Source: Rhodococcus sp. 14-2483-1-2 (GTDB lineage Bacteria; Actinomycetota; Actinomycetes; Mycobacteriales; Mycobacteriaceae). From it: DNA of 64,000 bases. Below the pieces are notes generated by a model, which saw nothing but the letters and a program-made list of their open reading frames with translations, was not told the DNA's origin and did not search any database. Within the stretch, counting starts at the first letter, position 1, and the number at the start of each line of letters is the position of its first letter. The translations under genes and the position numbers were made by a program. The stretch lies in contig NZ_NPFW01000006.1 in NCBI RefSeq assembly GCF_002259405.1, positions 1 to 64,000 on the forward strand. Direction: 5' to 3'. Below, piece by piece: positions 18,866-28,117 of the stretch.

Positions 18866-19891
18866 TCAGCTCGGAGATGCCGAAGCTTCTTCCTGCGCAG
18901 CAACATCGGTGGTGCTCGACGCATCATCGGCGACGGGTTCGGCGTGGTCGGCCGCCACGACCTCGGCGGCCGCCGACTCCTCGGAGGCAGCCGACTCTTC
19001 CGGGGCAGCCGAAGCCTCTTCCGTCGTCTCGGCGGTGTCGGTCGTCTCGACGCTGTCGACTGTCTCGACTGCCTCGGCGGTGTCGGTGTTCTCGGCGGTG
19101 TCGCTTGTCTCGGTGACAGCAGCAGGCTCGACCGGAGCGACCGGCGAGGCGATGACGTCGAGTGCAGCGTCGTCGTACGGCTCGAATTGCGGCGATCCGG
19201 CTCCGGTGGGGAGTTCGGTGTCGGAGTGCGCTCCGCAGCCGTACTCGGCATGCACCACGTGTCCGTCGGCCGCGAACTCGTTGCCGCACACACCGAAAGC
19301 GGCGGACAGCGAGCCGGCGATGGGGAGGTAGAAGCCACACAGCCCGCAGGTCGACGGGGCGGCCTTGGCCATCTCGGTATCGGGACCGAAGTCGCCGTCG
19401 TGCCAACGCTGGGCGGCGTCGAGGCGTCCTTCGAGGCTGATGACCTTGGTTCGGCCGAGACCGATCTCGCCCGCCACCTCGTCGACGGCAGGGTCACCGG
19501 ATTCGACGTACCCGGGTACGAGCCGGGGATCGTCCTGGCGCGGAGACAGTAGATCACCGGGGCCCAGATCACCGGGACGGATGCGCTCGTCCCAGGGCAC
19601 CCAGGACGGAGCCACGAGGGCATCGGGTCCCGGCAGCAGAACCAGCTCGCTGACCGTGGCGTGATCCGCGTCCTCCGGGGCGGCGACCACAACGGCCCAC
19701 TGCCATCCGCGATACCCCTCGAGATCGCTGGCGAACCGGTGAGTGGCCGCACTGGCGTCTTCGGCGGTGACCCCTAGGTACTCGCCGATACCGCCCTCTC
19801 CCAGGTCGAGCAGAGCCTGCCGCGCGAGGTCCGCGGCATCGGCCAAGACGGGGCGGATGGAATCGAGCTCTGGAGAAGATACGAAACTCAC
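18866..19891 (-). CDS. DUF3027 protein with zinc-binding-like cysteines
   Basis: A 341-residue soluble protein. The conserved part (residues about 1-235) includes YRGWQWAVVVAA, VPWDERIRPGDLGPGDLL and a Cys/His cluster: STCGLCGF, FGVCGNE and EYGCGAHSD, which looks like a treble-clef or ribbon zinc site. The C-terminal 100 residues are low-complexity (Thr/Ala/Glu/Val repeats) and very acidic. GTG at 19891 is preferred; ATG at 19909 is in frame. It is the first gene of the operon with the Hsp90-like ATPase. I recall an M. tuberculosis relative in the Rv0877 region. Function unknown. Confidence 0.82.
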   Translation of the reverse strand: MSFVSSPELDSIRPVLADAADLARQALLDLGEGGIGEYLGVTAEDASAATHRFASDLEGYRGWQWAVVVAAPEDADHATVSELVLLPGPDALVAPSWVPWDERIRPGDLGPGDLLSPRQDDPRLVPGYVESGDPAVDEVAGEIGLGRTKVISLEGRLDAAQRWHDGDFGPDTEMAKAAPSTCGLCGFYLPIAGSLSAAFGVCGNEFAADGHVVHAEYGCGAHSDTELPTGAGSPQFEPYDDAALDVIASPVAPVEPAAVTETSDTAENTDTAEAVETVDSVETTDTAETTEEASAAPEESAASEESAAAEVVAADHAEPVADDASSTTDVAAQEEASASPS

Positions 19892-19941
19892 ACATTCAGT
19901 TTGCCGCATCGACTCGGTGACGCCCAGTTCGGGCTGCCATC

Positions 19942-20781
19942 ATGGGTGCAATGACCGCCCGCGCCCGCACCTTCGCCGCCGCCCTCACCTCGGTACTGGC
20001 AGTCACTGCCTGCTCGTCGACGACGCAGCCGACCCCGGTGACGTCGGACTCGGTTCCGACACTGACCACCGAGGTAGTGCGCGAATACGACCGCGGCAAG
20101 GACGCCTTCACCCAGGGCTTCGAGATCGACGGCGACGTGCTCTACGAGGGCACCGGACTGGAAGGATCGTCGTTCGTCAGGCGGACATCGCTCGACACGA
20201 TGACCGAACTCGACCGCGTCGACCTGCCGTCCGACCTGTTCGGCGAAGGCATCACCGTCGACGGCGACACCCTGTGGCAGATCACCTGGCAGGACGGCGT
20301 CGCGATCGCCCGCGACCGAGACACCCTCGCCGAGCAACGTCGAGTGAACTACGACGGCGAAGGCTGGGGGCTGTGCACGCAGGCATCGGCCGACCGCCTC
20401 GTGATGAGCGACGGTTCGTCCACCCTCACCTTCCGCGACCCCACGTCGTTCGACGCCGAGGGCACCGTGAACGTCACTCTCGACGGCAATCCGGTGGAGC
20501 GTCTGAACGAACTCGAATGCGCCGACGACGGATCGGTGTACGCCAACGTGTGGCAGACGTTCGACATCATGCGCATCGACCCCGAGACCGGCGCGGTGAC
20601 GGCCGTCATCGACGGCACCCCCCTGTGGAATTCGATGTCGGCCTCTCAACGAGGCGGTGCCGACGTGTTCAACGGCATCGCGCAGATTCCCGGCACCGAC
20701 CGATTCCTCGTCACCGGCAAATACTGGCCCACGATCTTCGAGGTGCGATTCACCGATACCGCGCCGGTAGGACAGAATTGA
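19942..20781 (+). CDS. Glutaminyl-peptide cyclotransferase-like lipoprotein
   Basis: 279 residues from ATG at 19942 (another ATG at 19951). The N-terminus is a lipoprotein signal peptide with lipobox LAVTAC. The rest is a beta-propeller of the plant-type glutamine cyclotransferase family: EYDRGKDAFTQGFEIDGDVL, YEGTGLEGSS, LFGEGITVDGDTLWQITWQ, NELECADDGSVYANVWQT and a final VFNGIAQIPGTDRFLVTGK. The enzyme forms N-terminal pyroglutamate on secreted proteins. The start is only 50 bases from the divergent DUF3027 gene, so both promoters share this short gap. Confidence 0.87.
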   Translation: MGAMTARARTFAAALTSVLAVTACSSTTQPTPVTSDSVPTLTTEVVREYDRGKDAFTQGFEIDGDVLYEGTGLEGSSFVRRTSLDTMTELDRVDLPSDLFGEGITVDGDTLWQITWQDGVAIARDRDTLAEQRRVNYDGEGWGLCTQASADRLVMSDGSSTLTFRDPTSFDAEGTVNVTLDGNPVERLNELECADDGSVYANVWQTFDIMRIDPETGAVTAVIDGTPLWNSMSASQRGGADVFNGIAQIPGTDRFLVTGKYWPTIFEVRFTDTAPVGQN

Positions 20782-20785
20782 CACC

Positions 20786-22579
20786 GTGACCGATCCACGT
20801 CTCCCCCACACCCCACCGGGTGCGGACGATTCAGAACAGGATCACTCCGCAGGCTCCGCTCACGCCCCCGAGCAGAACGGTGCTCCTGACCGACCCGGTC
20901 ACTCCGCAGGCTCCGCTCCCGACCGACCCGGTCACTCCGCAGGCTCCGCTCCTGACCCCCTCGAGCACCCCGGTCTGGCGAACTACCCGCCCGCTGTTCC
21001 TCTCACGTCCACCCATGTTCCGAGTCGACGTCAGCCGTTGCCGCCGTTGCACCCGCCGCGTACCGAGCAGATCACTGCGGCGCGCGGCAAGGCCGGTGCA
21101 CGCAAGCCGCCGCCGATGCCCAAGAAGCTGACCGTCACCCGCGTCGCAGCCATGCGCGGACGCGAACTGACCGGCAAGGGAATCGCGTCGTTCCAGCGAG
21201 CCGCGAAGGCCGACGGTGCCGACAAGTCCGGTCTCACTGCACTGACCTACGCGACCATGGCCAACTTCGCATCGGATGCAGCGCTGGCGATCGCTTTGGC
21301 CAACACTCTCTTCTTCTCCGCGGCCACCGGTGAGGACAAGACCAAGGTCGCGTTGTATCTCGTCATCACCATCGCGCCGTTCGCGTTGATCGCGCCGCTC
21401 ATCGGACCGCTGCTCGACCGATTGCAGCAGGGCCGACGCATCGCGCTCGCCACGTCCTTCGGGCTGCGCACCGTGCTGGCGGTGGTGCTGGTGTTCAACT
21501 TCGACAGCTGGGTGTTGTATCCGGCCGCGCTCGGCATGCTCGTCCTCAGCAAGTCCTTTGCGGTGCTCAAGAGCGCGGTGACGCCGCGAGTACTGCCACC
21601 GGAGATAGACCTCGTTCGCGTCAACTCCCGTCTGACGGTGTTCGGACTGCTCGGCGGCACCATCGCGGCCGGTGCCGTCGCAGGCGGCATCGCGTTCGTC
21701 GCAGGCTCGCCGGGAGCCCTGTGGTTCGTCGCGGCGATCACCGTGCTCGGGGCCTACCTGAGCATGCGCATCCCGTCCTGGGTGGAGATCACCGAGGGCG
21801 AGGTGCCCGCGACCCTGAGCTACCACGCAGAGCAGCACGGTGGACACGATTACGCCGGAAGCGGTGCTCCGACCGAGAACCTCCGCCGCACGACCTCGTC
21901 CCCGCCGACGTCGAGCAGCACCAAGAACCGCAGACAGCCCCTGGGCCGGGCCGTCATCGTCGGTCTGTGGGGTAACGGCACCATCCGGATTCTCACCGGC
22001 TTCCTGACGCTCTACATCGCGTTCGTCGCCAAATCCCGTACCGAACACGAGCCGCTTCAGCAGGCCGCGATGCTCGGACTCGTCGGAGCCGCCGCCGGTC
22101 TCGGCAACTTCTCGGGCAACGCGCTCGGTGCCAGGATCAAGCTCGGCCGGCCATCCCTTGTGGTTCTTCGCTGCACGCTCGCCGTCACGGTGGTGGCCGT
22201 CGTCGCCGCGGTCACCGACAGCCTGCTCACCGCAGCGGTGGCCGCGCTCGTTGCGTCGAGCGCCAGTGCACTCGCCAAGGTCTCCCTCGACGCATCCCTG
22301 CAAGCCGACCTGCCGCCGGAGTCGATCGCGTCCGGATTCGGCCGATCGGAAACCGTCATGCAGCTGTGCTGGGTCCTGGGCGGCACGCTCGGCGTGCTGC
22401 TCCCCACCGAGTACTGGCTCGGTTTCACCGTGGTCTCGGTGTTGCTTACGATCGGGCTCGTGCAGACATTCCTCACCTACCGCGGCAGATCACTTCTGCC
22501 CGGCTTCGGCGGCAACCGCCCCGACCACGTCGAACAAGAAGTGTCCGACGGTTCCTTCGGCGAAAACGTGACCAAGTGA
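20786..22579 (+). CDS. MFS-like membrane protein with extended N-terminus (Rv0876c-like)
   Basis: 597 residues. The first about 115 are hydrophilic, proline-rich and contain an in-frame 33-base tandem repeat (unit DRPGHSAGSAP). The segment RVAAMRGRELTGKGIASFQRAA precedes twelve hydrophobic helices. An inner loop of about 60 Ser/Thr/Arg-rich residues separates the two halves. Family and position agree with M. tuberculosis Rv0876c (memory). Substrate unknown. GTG start, four bases after the cyclotransferase stop; the end overlaps the DUF2771 gene by 4 bases (GTGA). Confidence 0.82.
   Translation: MTDPRLPHTPPGADDSEQDHSAGSAHAPEQNGAPDRPGHSAGSAPDRPGHSAGSAPDPLEHPGLANYPPAVPLTSTHVPSRRQPLPPLHPPRTEQITAARGKAGARKPPPMPKKLTVTRVAAMRGRELTGKGIASFQRAAKADGADKSGLTALTYATMANFASDAALAIALANTLFFSAATGEDKTKVALYLVITIAPFALIAPLIGPLLDRLQQGRRIALATSFGLRTVLAVVLVFNFDSWVLYPAALGMLVLSKSFAVLKSAVTPRVLPPEIDLVRVNSRLTVFGLLGGTIAAGAVAGGIAFVAGSPGALWFVAAITVLGAYLSMRIPSWVEITEGEVPATLSYHAEQHGGHDYAGSGAPTENLRRTTSSPPTSSSTKNRRQPLGRAVIVGLWGNGTIRILTGFLTLYIAFVAKSRTEHEPLQQAAMLGLVGAAAGLGNFSGNALGARIKLGRPSLVVLRCTLAVTVVAVVAAVTDSLLTAAVAALVASSASALAKVSLDASLQADLPPESIASGFGRSETVMQLCWVLGGTLGVLLPTEYWLGFTVVSVLLTIGLVQTFLTYRGRSLLPGFGGNRPDHVEQEVSDGSFGENVTK
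20840..20953 (+). repeat. 33-base tandem repeat within the MFS gene
   Basis: Two adjacent 33-base copies, 20888-20920 and 20921-20953, differ only at the last base. A partial older copy (TCACTCCGCAGGCTCCGCTC) starts at about 20842. The period is a multiple of three, so changes in copy number would keep the reading frame and vary the length of the disordered N-terminus. Confidence 0.9.
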
Positions 22580-23088
22580 ATCTCGCTCCCCGCACCAAGA
22601 AGATCGCCGCCCTGACCGCAACGGGTCTGCTCGTCGTCGCCGTCGCGTTCGTCGCGGTGCTCGCCCTGCTGATCGGGAACGCGCCCGAGAAGGAACCGGT
22701 CGTCTCCGCATACGCCAACGGCCGGGCCGTCGACGTGGAGCCGTACCTGTACTGCGCCGTCAGCGACCCGCTGTGCACCAATGTCGGAGAGACCACCGAG
22801 ATTCAGGTCGGCAAGGCCCCTGCGGTGCAGCTCTCGCTCCCCGAGGCCGTCTACTCGGCACCGTGGGTACTCGCCCTGGTCTACGGCGACGACAGCGGAA
22901 ATGTCGTCGAGGACAGTGCGTTCAACGAACCCGGAACCAGGCTCAGTGTCACGGTGCCCACCACGGACGACAGCGACCGAACCCTGCTCGGAATCGAAAT
23001 TCGTCTGCCCACCGGCATCATCGACACCGACACCAATCAGGAGGGCTTCGTCAGCCACGCCATCTGGTCGATCGGCACGCGCCCGTAG
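22576..23088 (+). CDS. DUF2771-like membrane-anchored protein
   Basis: A 170-residue protein with one N-terminal hydrophobic anchor (about residues 8-31, preceded by basic residues) and an extracytoplasmic domain of about 135 residues. It contains two Cys in a CAVSDPLC arrangement and a C-terminal EGFVSHAIWSIGT. The GTG start overlaps the MFS gene stop by 4 bases. The pair corresponds to the neighbours Rv0875c-Rv0876c of M. tuberculosis (memory). Function unknown; coupling suggests it works with the MFS protein. Confidence 0.78.
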   Translation: MNLAPRTKKIAALTATGLLVVAVAFVAVLALLIGNAPEKEPVVSAYANGRAVDVEPYLYCAVSDPLCTNVGETTEIQVGKAPAVQLSLPEAVYSAPWVLALVYGDDSGNVVEDSAFNEPGTRLSVTVPTTDDSDRTLLGIEIRLPTGIIDTDTNQEGFVSHAIWSIGTRP

Positions 23089-23101
23089 TCGGTCCCCGAG
23101 A

Positions 23102-23518
23102 TCAGCTGTCGAGCTCGCGGGCGACGGCCCGGACCACCTCGGAGATGCGCTGAGCGATCTTGCGGTCCGGGTACTTGCCCTTGCGGAGCTCGGGCTGCAC
23201 GGTCGCTTCGAGCAACGTGATCATGTCCTCGACCATCCCGTGCAGCTCGTCGGGGGTGTGCTTGCGCTCGACGGGTTCGCGGCGGGGGCTGCCGGTGTTC
23301 TGACGCACCGACGGGGCCGGCTCGAGCACCTTCAGGCTCAGCGCCTGCGGTCCGCGACGTCCCGCGGCCATACCGAACTCGACTCGCTGACCGGCTTTGA
23401 GGCCCTCGACGCCCTCGGGCAGCGCCGAGGAACGCACGTAGACGTCCTCGCCTTCCTCCTGCGAGAGGAATCCGAATCCCTTGTCGACGTCGTACCACTT
23501 CACCTTGCCGGTCGGCAC
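23102..23518 (-). CDS. Cold-shock-domain protein with C-terminal extension (CspB-like)
   Basis: 138 residues. Residues 1-66 form a cold-shock domain beginning [17 protein letters not shown], with the RNP1-like KGFGFLSQ and RNP2-like DVYVRSSAL motifs that bind single-stranded RNA or DNA. The C-terminal 65 residues are a helical extension found in the mycobacterial CspB form. The GTG at 23518 gives the standard N-terminus; the frame extends upstream to 23602 without family support. It is convergent with the DUF2771 gene, with a 13-base gap. Confidence 0.9.
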   Translation of the reverse strand: MPTGKVKWYDVDKGFGFLSQEEGEDVYVRSSALPEGVEGLKAGQRVEFGMAAGRRGPQALSLKVLEPAPSVRQNTGSPRREPVERKHTPDELHGMVEDMITLLEATVQPELRKGKYPDRKIAQRISEVVRAVARELDS

Positions 23519-23716
23519 TGAGCTCACCCGTTCATCTGTTGCTGTAGAAAGTTGCGTTGTTCGTGGGACCGATGTTCGGCCCGCACGAGTTTCGCGCCCC
23601 ACGAGAACGTAGGACGCGAATACGTCAGTCTAGCGCGGTGATCCCGGATAGAGCATTCGAGTTGTTCCCTGCACTGCGCTCTTCACAGTGCCCCGTTTCG
23701 CACTACCGTGGTGTAC

Positions 23717-23935
23717 GTGGACACAACGACCCGTAAGAGCAGCACCGCTCTGCTGCGCATCGCGCTGGCCCTGTTCGCGATCGGCCTCGTCGCCATCGTC
23801 GCGATCCTCATGTTTCCGATCTTCTCCGACGCCAAGCCACCACTGGGGCTGTACCTGACGGCCATGTTCTCCGCGCCGACCGGCTTCGTGTTGGCCCTGG
23901 TGTACGCGCTGGCATCCGGACGAAGGGCGCGCTGA
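23717..23935 (+). CDS. Small two-helix membrane protein
   Basis: A 72-residue protein (MDTTTRKSSTALLRIALALF) with two hydrophobic helices (about 10-32 and 42-66) and a basic end GRRAR. Three in-frame GTG codons (23708, 23711, 23717) are possible starts; the third gives the N-terminus I consider most likely. Its stop is two bases before the ATG of the YccF gene, so they are an operon. No function known. Confidence 0.65.
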   Translation: MDTTTRKSSTALLRIALALFAIGLVAIVAILMFPIFSDAKPPLGLYLTAMFSAPTGFVLALVYALASGRRAR

Positions 23936-23937
23936 CC

Positions 23938-24312
23938 ATGCGGTTGATACTGAACGTCATCTGGCTGGTGTTCGGCGGCCTGTGGCTGGCGCTGGGCTAC
24001 TTCCTCGCCGGACTGCTGCTGTGCATCCTGATCGTGACCATTCCGTTCGGCATCGCGTCGTTCCGCATCGGCGTCTACGCGCTGTGGCCGTTCGGGTCGA
24101 CGATCGTCGACAAGCCGGGATCCGGGTCCGGCGCGCTCGTCGGGAACGTGCTCTGGTTGATCCTCGCCGGGTGGTGGTTGGCGCTGACTCATGTGGTCAC
24201 CGCCGTCGCGATGGCGATCACCATCATCGGCATCCCGTTGGCGATCGCGAACCTGAAGATGATTCCCGTATCCCTGATGCCCCTCGGCAAGGACATCGTT
24301 GCCGTTCGGTGA
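23938..24312 (+). CDS. YccF-domain membrane protein
   Basis: A 124-residue protein made of two copies of a short YccF repeat. Each has a Trp-rich helix (NVIWLVFGGLWLALGYFLAG and NVLWLILAGWWLALTHVVTA), followed by an IVTIPFGIASFRIG or ITIIGIPLAIANLKM helix and a proline-containing loop. YccF proteins are inner-membrane proteins of unknown function. ATG start two bases after the preceding small membrane gene. Confidence 0.85.
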   Translation: MRLILNVIWLVFGGLWLALGYFLAGLLLCILIVTIPFGIASFRIGVYALWPFGSTIVDKPGSGSGALVGNVLWLILAGWWLALTHVVTAVAMAITIIGIPLAIANLKMIPVSLMPLGKDIVAVR

Positions 24313-24552
24313 CCTTCCGAACCGCTTCCGGTCGATGTGACTTCCATCACATCACGCTCCGGTAACGGGTAGGCAACGGACAGGGGTTCAATGCCCGGCA
24401 CGTCCACTAGCTGGGCCGACTCGAGAGACCCGAAAGGGGTACGAAATGCGCTCTCGACGACACCTCGAAATCGACAGTTACCAAATAGTGACGTAAGGCG
24501 GGAATTTCAGTACGGTCAGCAGCGGCCGGAAAGTTCGGCCGAATTCCGACCC

Positions 24553-25409
<857 letters not shown>

Positions 25410-25435
25410 GCGCCCGCGACAGTTCAGCTCGTACG

Positions 25436-25468
25436 AAAAAAGCCCCCGACGGATGTCGGGGGCTTTTT
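25436..25468. terminator. Bidirectional intrinsic terminator after rpf
   Basis: A perfect 9-bp stem GCCCCCGAC-GGAT-GTCGGGGGC is flanked by an A-run (25436-25441) and a T-run (25464-25468). It serves rpf on the plus strand and the convergent small gene on the minus strand. Confidence 0.92.
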
Positions 25469-25486
25469 CGTGCTCGAGTGCCGCAG

Positions 25487-25675
25487 CTAGCGATTGACCA
25501 CGGTCACCGGATGGGCATAGGGGAGGTCTTCGACGGGCAGCGGGAACTCCGTGTCTTCGCCGAAGGGTGACAAGCCACCCGAGCGAGCGGACGAGAGTTC
25601 GGTCACCGCGTGGTCACCGCGAGCGGTTTCCGGCCAGCCTGGATCGACATAGGGCTTCTTCGACTTGTTCACCAT
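25487..25675 (-). CDS. Small conserved hypothetical protein
   Basis: A 62-residue soluble protein ([20 protein letters not shown], ending [12 protein letters not shown]), rich in Pro and acidic residues and probably mostly unstructured. The ATG at 25675 is the sensible start. It is divergent from the helicase-associated gene and convergent with rpf across the shared terminator. A similar small gene (Rv0863) lies next to Rv0862c in M. tuberculosis (memory). Function unknown. Confidence 0.65.
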   Translation of the reverse strand: MVNKSKKPYVDPGWPETARGDHAVTELSSARSGGLSPFGEDTEFPLPVEDLPYAHPVTVVNR

Positions 25676-25736
25676 GCGCCTATTTTGACACCTGCCCTGC
25701 GGCAAGCACCAGCCCAGGTCTCTAATCTGATAGACG

Positions 25737-28028
25737 ATGACCGACACGACTGCGCACCGACACACCGACACGCCCCCGGATCTGCCTCAGTGGATCGCAG
25801 CTCGCAGCGACGCCGAGCTGATCAGGGCCATGTCGCTGCGTCCGGATCTGACCGCGCCGCCGCCCGCATCCCTGGCCGTGCTGGCCGGTCGGGCCGAGCA
25901 GCGCCGGTCGATCCTGCACACCGCGGACACCCTCGACACCCTGGCCCTGACGGTGCTCGAGATCCTCGCCATCGAAGAGGCGTACGAGCGGCCCGTCACC
26001 CGCGCCGCGCTGCTGGCCGTGGTCGCCAAACGCGCACCGGCCAAGAGCGTGGACAAGGCACTGGCCCAGCTGCGCGAACGCCTGCTGGTGTGGGGCGACG
26101 CAGCCGGTTTCCGGATCGGCGCCACAGCGGCGGACGCGGTGCCGTGGCGCATCGGCCGCGCTCTCGACCCGGTGGACAACCTCACCGAATCACACATCAC
26201 CGCGGCCCTCGCCGAACTCGGTGACGGCGAACGCAGTCTTCTCGAGACCCTCGCCAGATCGTCCCCGACCGGCCGTACCCGCGACGCCGCACCGGGCACG
26301 CCGCCGGATCGACCCGTCCAGAAGCTGCTCGCCGCAGGCCTGCTGATCTGGTTGGACGAGCAAACCGTCGAGCTTCCCGTCCAGGTCGGGCAGATCCTGC
26401 GCGGCGAACCGATGTCGGACCCACGCTCGCTCGCCGAACCCAAGCTCGCCACCGGCACGTATTCGCTCGCCGATGTCGACGCCGCTGCCGCAGGAGAGGC
26501 ACTCGAGCTGGGTCGGCACTGCGTCGCAGTCATCGAGGCACTGTCCGTTTCTCCTGCACCCGCTCTCAAGGCCGGCGGCCTCGGAGTGCGCGAGCTCCGC
26601 AAGATCAGCAAGGCCACCGGCCTCGACGACGACCGAGTGAGTGTCCTCGTCGAGTTGCTGGCGGCCGCCCATCTCATCTCGAGCGGAACACCGGACCCGG
26701 TTCCTGCGTCCGACAACGGCGACGACTACTGGGCGCCGACCCCTGCCGTCGACGCATGGCTCACCGCAGCCCCGGCGGCCCGCTGGCACACCCTCGCCTC
26801 TGCCTGGCTCGAAGTGCCGCGGGCACCGTGGGTCATCGGGATGCGTGACCCCAACGACAAGCCCATCGCCGCCCTGTCCGAGGAAGTCCGATCTCCTGCC
26901 GCACCACGGGATCGACGCATGATCCTGGAATTGCTCGCCGAACTCGGCAGTGGGCACGCAGCGCAGCCCGCCGACCTCGCCCGCACCCTGGCGTGGCGTC
27001 GACCCCGGTGGTCGGGGCGCTTCGGCGTCACGCCCGTCGGACATGTCCTCGCCGAGGCAACGGCTCTCGGCATCGTCGCCCGTGGGGCGATCTCGACCCC
27101 GGGCCGCTCCCTGCTGCACGACGGCAATGCCGAGGCCGACATGCGTGCGGCCCTGCCCGAGCCCATCGACTACGTCCTGGTGCAAGCCGATCTCACGCTG
27201 GTGGCACCCGGCCCGCTCGAGCCGGACCTGCAGGATCGGATCGAGCTGGTCGCCGATGTGGAATCCGCGGGCGCAGCCACGATGTACCGGATCAGCGACA
27301 CCAGCCTGCGCCGCGCTCTCGATGTGGGACTGAGCGCCTCCGAGCTGCACACGTTGTTCGCCACCCACTCGCGCACGCCGGTGCCCCAGGCCTTGACCTA
27401 TCTGATCGACGACGTGGCTCGTCGGCACGGCCGGCTACGAGCAGGCGTCGCCGCGTCGTTCGTTCGATGCGAGGATCCGGCATTGCTGGCCGAGGTGATG
27501 GCGTCCCCGGCGGCCGAATCGCTGGCCCTGAGAGCGCTGGCTCCGACCGTCGCGATCTCCCAGGCCCCGCTCGCCGAGGTGCTCACGGTCCTGGCCGGAG
27601 CCGGGTTTGCGCCTGCGGGCGAGGACTCGTCCGGCACCATCGTCGATCTGCGATCCCGCGGGTCGCGGGTATCGGCGAGGCGGCCACGCCAGGCGTTCCG
27701 CACTCCGGCCGTCCCCACCGAGGAACAGCTGGGTTCGTTGGTGCGCGGGATGCGCGCTGCCGACAGAGCAGCAGGCAACGGCGGCGCAGTGGTGCGGGCC
27801 GACGGATCTCGGGCCAGCAGCACCGCGACGATGACGCTGCTGCAGACCGCGGCGAAGGTCAAACGGAGCGTGAGCATCGGCTACGTCGATGCCCAGGGCG
27901 TGGCGACCCATCGCATCGTCGATCCGATCAGCATCGGCGGCGGCCAACTCGACGCGTTCGACCCCGCCACCGGTGGGGTTCGGCGCTTCACGCTGCACCG
28001 GATCACCTCGGTCGCGTTGGTCGAGTAG
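25737..28028 (+). CDS. Helicase-associated protein with XPB-like domain and C-terminal WYL domain (Rv0862c-like)
   Basis: 763 residues, mostly helical, with repeated winged-helix-like segments in the first 450. Residues about 475-570 ([54 protein letters not shown]) resemble the N-terminal domain of the neighbouring XPB protein. The last about 60 residues ([39 protein letters not shown]) look like a WYL domain, a nucleotide- or ligand-binding module. It has no helicase motifs. It sits directly upstream of XPB, as Rv0862c does, and probably works with it in DNA repair (inference). Confidence 0.85.
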   Translation: MTDTTAHRHTDTPPDLPQWIAARSDAELIRAMSLRPDLTAPPPASLAVLAGRAEQRRSILHTADTLDTLALTVLEILAIEEAYERPVTRAALLAVVAKRAPAKSVDKALAQLRERLLVWGDAAGFRIGATAADAVPWRIGRALDPVDNLTESHITAALAELGDGERSLLETLARSSPTGRTRDAAPGTPPDRPVQKLLAAGLLIWLDEQTVELPVQVGQILRGEPMSDPRSLAEPKLATGTYSLADVDAAAAGEALELGRHCVAVIEALSVSPAPALKAGGLGVRELRKISKATGLDDDRVSVLVELLAAAHLISSGTPDPVPASDNGDDYWAPTPAVDAWLTAAPAARWHTLASAWLEVPRAPWVIGMRDPNDKPIAALSEEVRSPAAPRDRRMILELLAELGSGHAAQPADLARTLAWRRPRWSGRFGVTPVGHVLAEATALGIVARGAISTPGRSLLHDGNAEADMRAALPEPIDYVLVQADLTLVAPGPLEPDLQDRIELVADVESAGAATMYRISDTSLRRALDVGLSASELHTLFATHSRTPVPQALTYLIDDVARRHGRLRAGVAASFVRCEDPALLAEVMASPAAESLALRALAPTVAISQAPLAEVLTVLAGAGFAPAGEDSSGTIVDLRSRGSRVSARRPRQAFRTPAVPTEEQLGSLVRGMRAADRAAGNGGAVVRADGSRASSTATMTLLQTAAKVKRSVSIGYVDAQGVATHRIVDPISIGGGQLDAFDPATGGVRRFTLHRITSVALVE

Positions 28029-28117
28029 ACCGGGCTCACGTGCACGCACGCCCCTACCTGTGGACAATGGAGAAGTTGCGCTCTTTCGGGCGCAGCAGAT
28101 GTCTCTAGGAGGAACCC

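Noticed and set aside
16122-19891. Reading the Hsp90-like operon as an anti-phage defence island
   Set aside because: The flanking gene order is that of a conserved chromosomal core and no nuclease, toxin or mobile gene is nearby. A housekeeping role is more likely.
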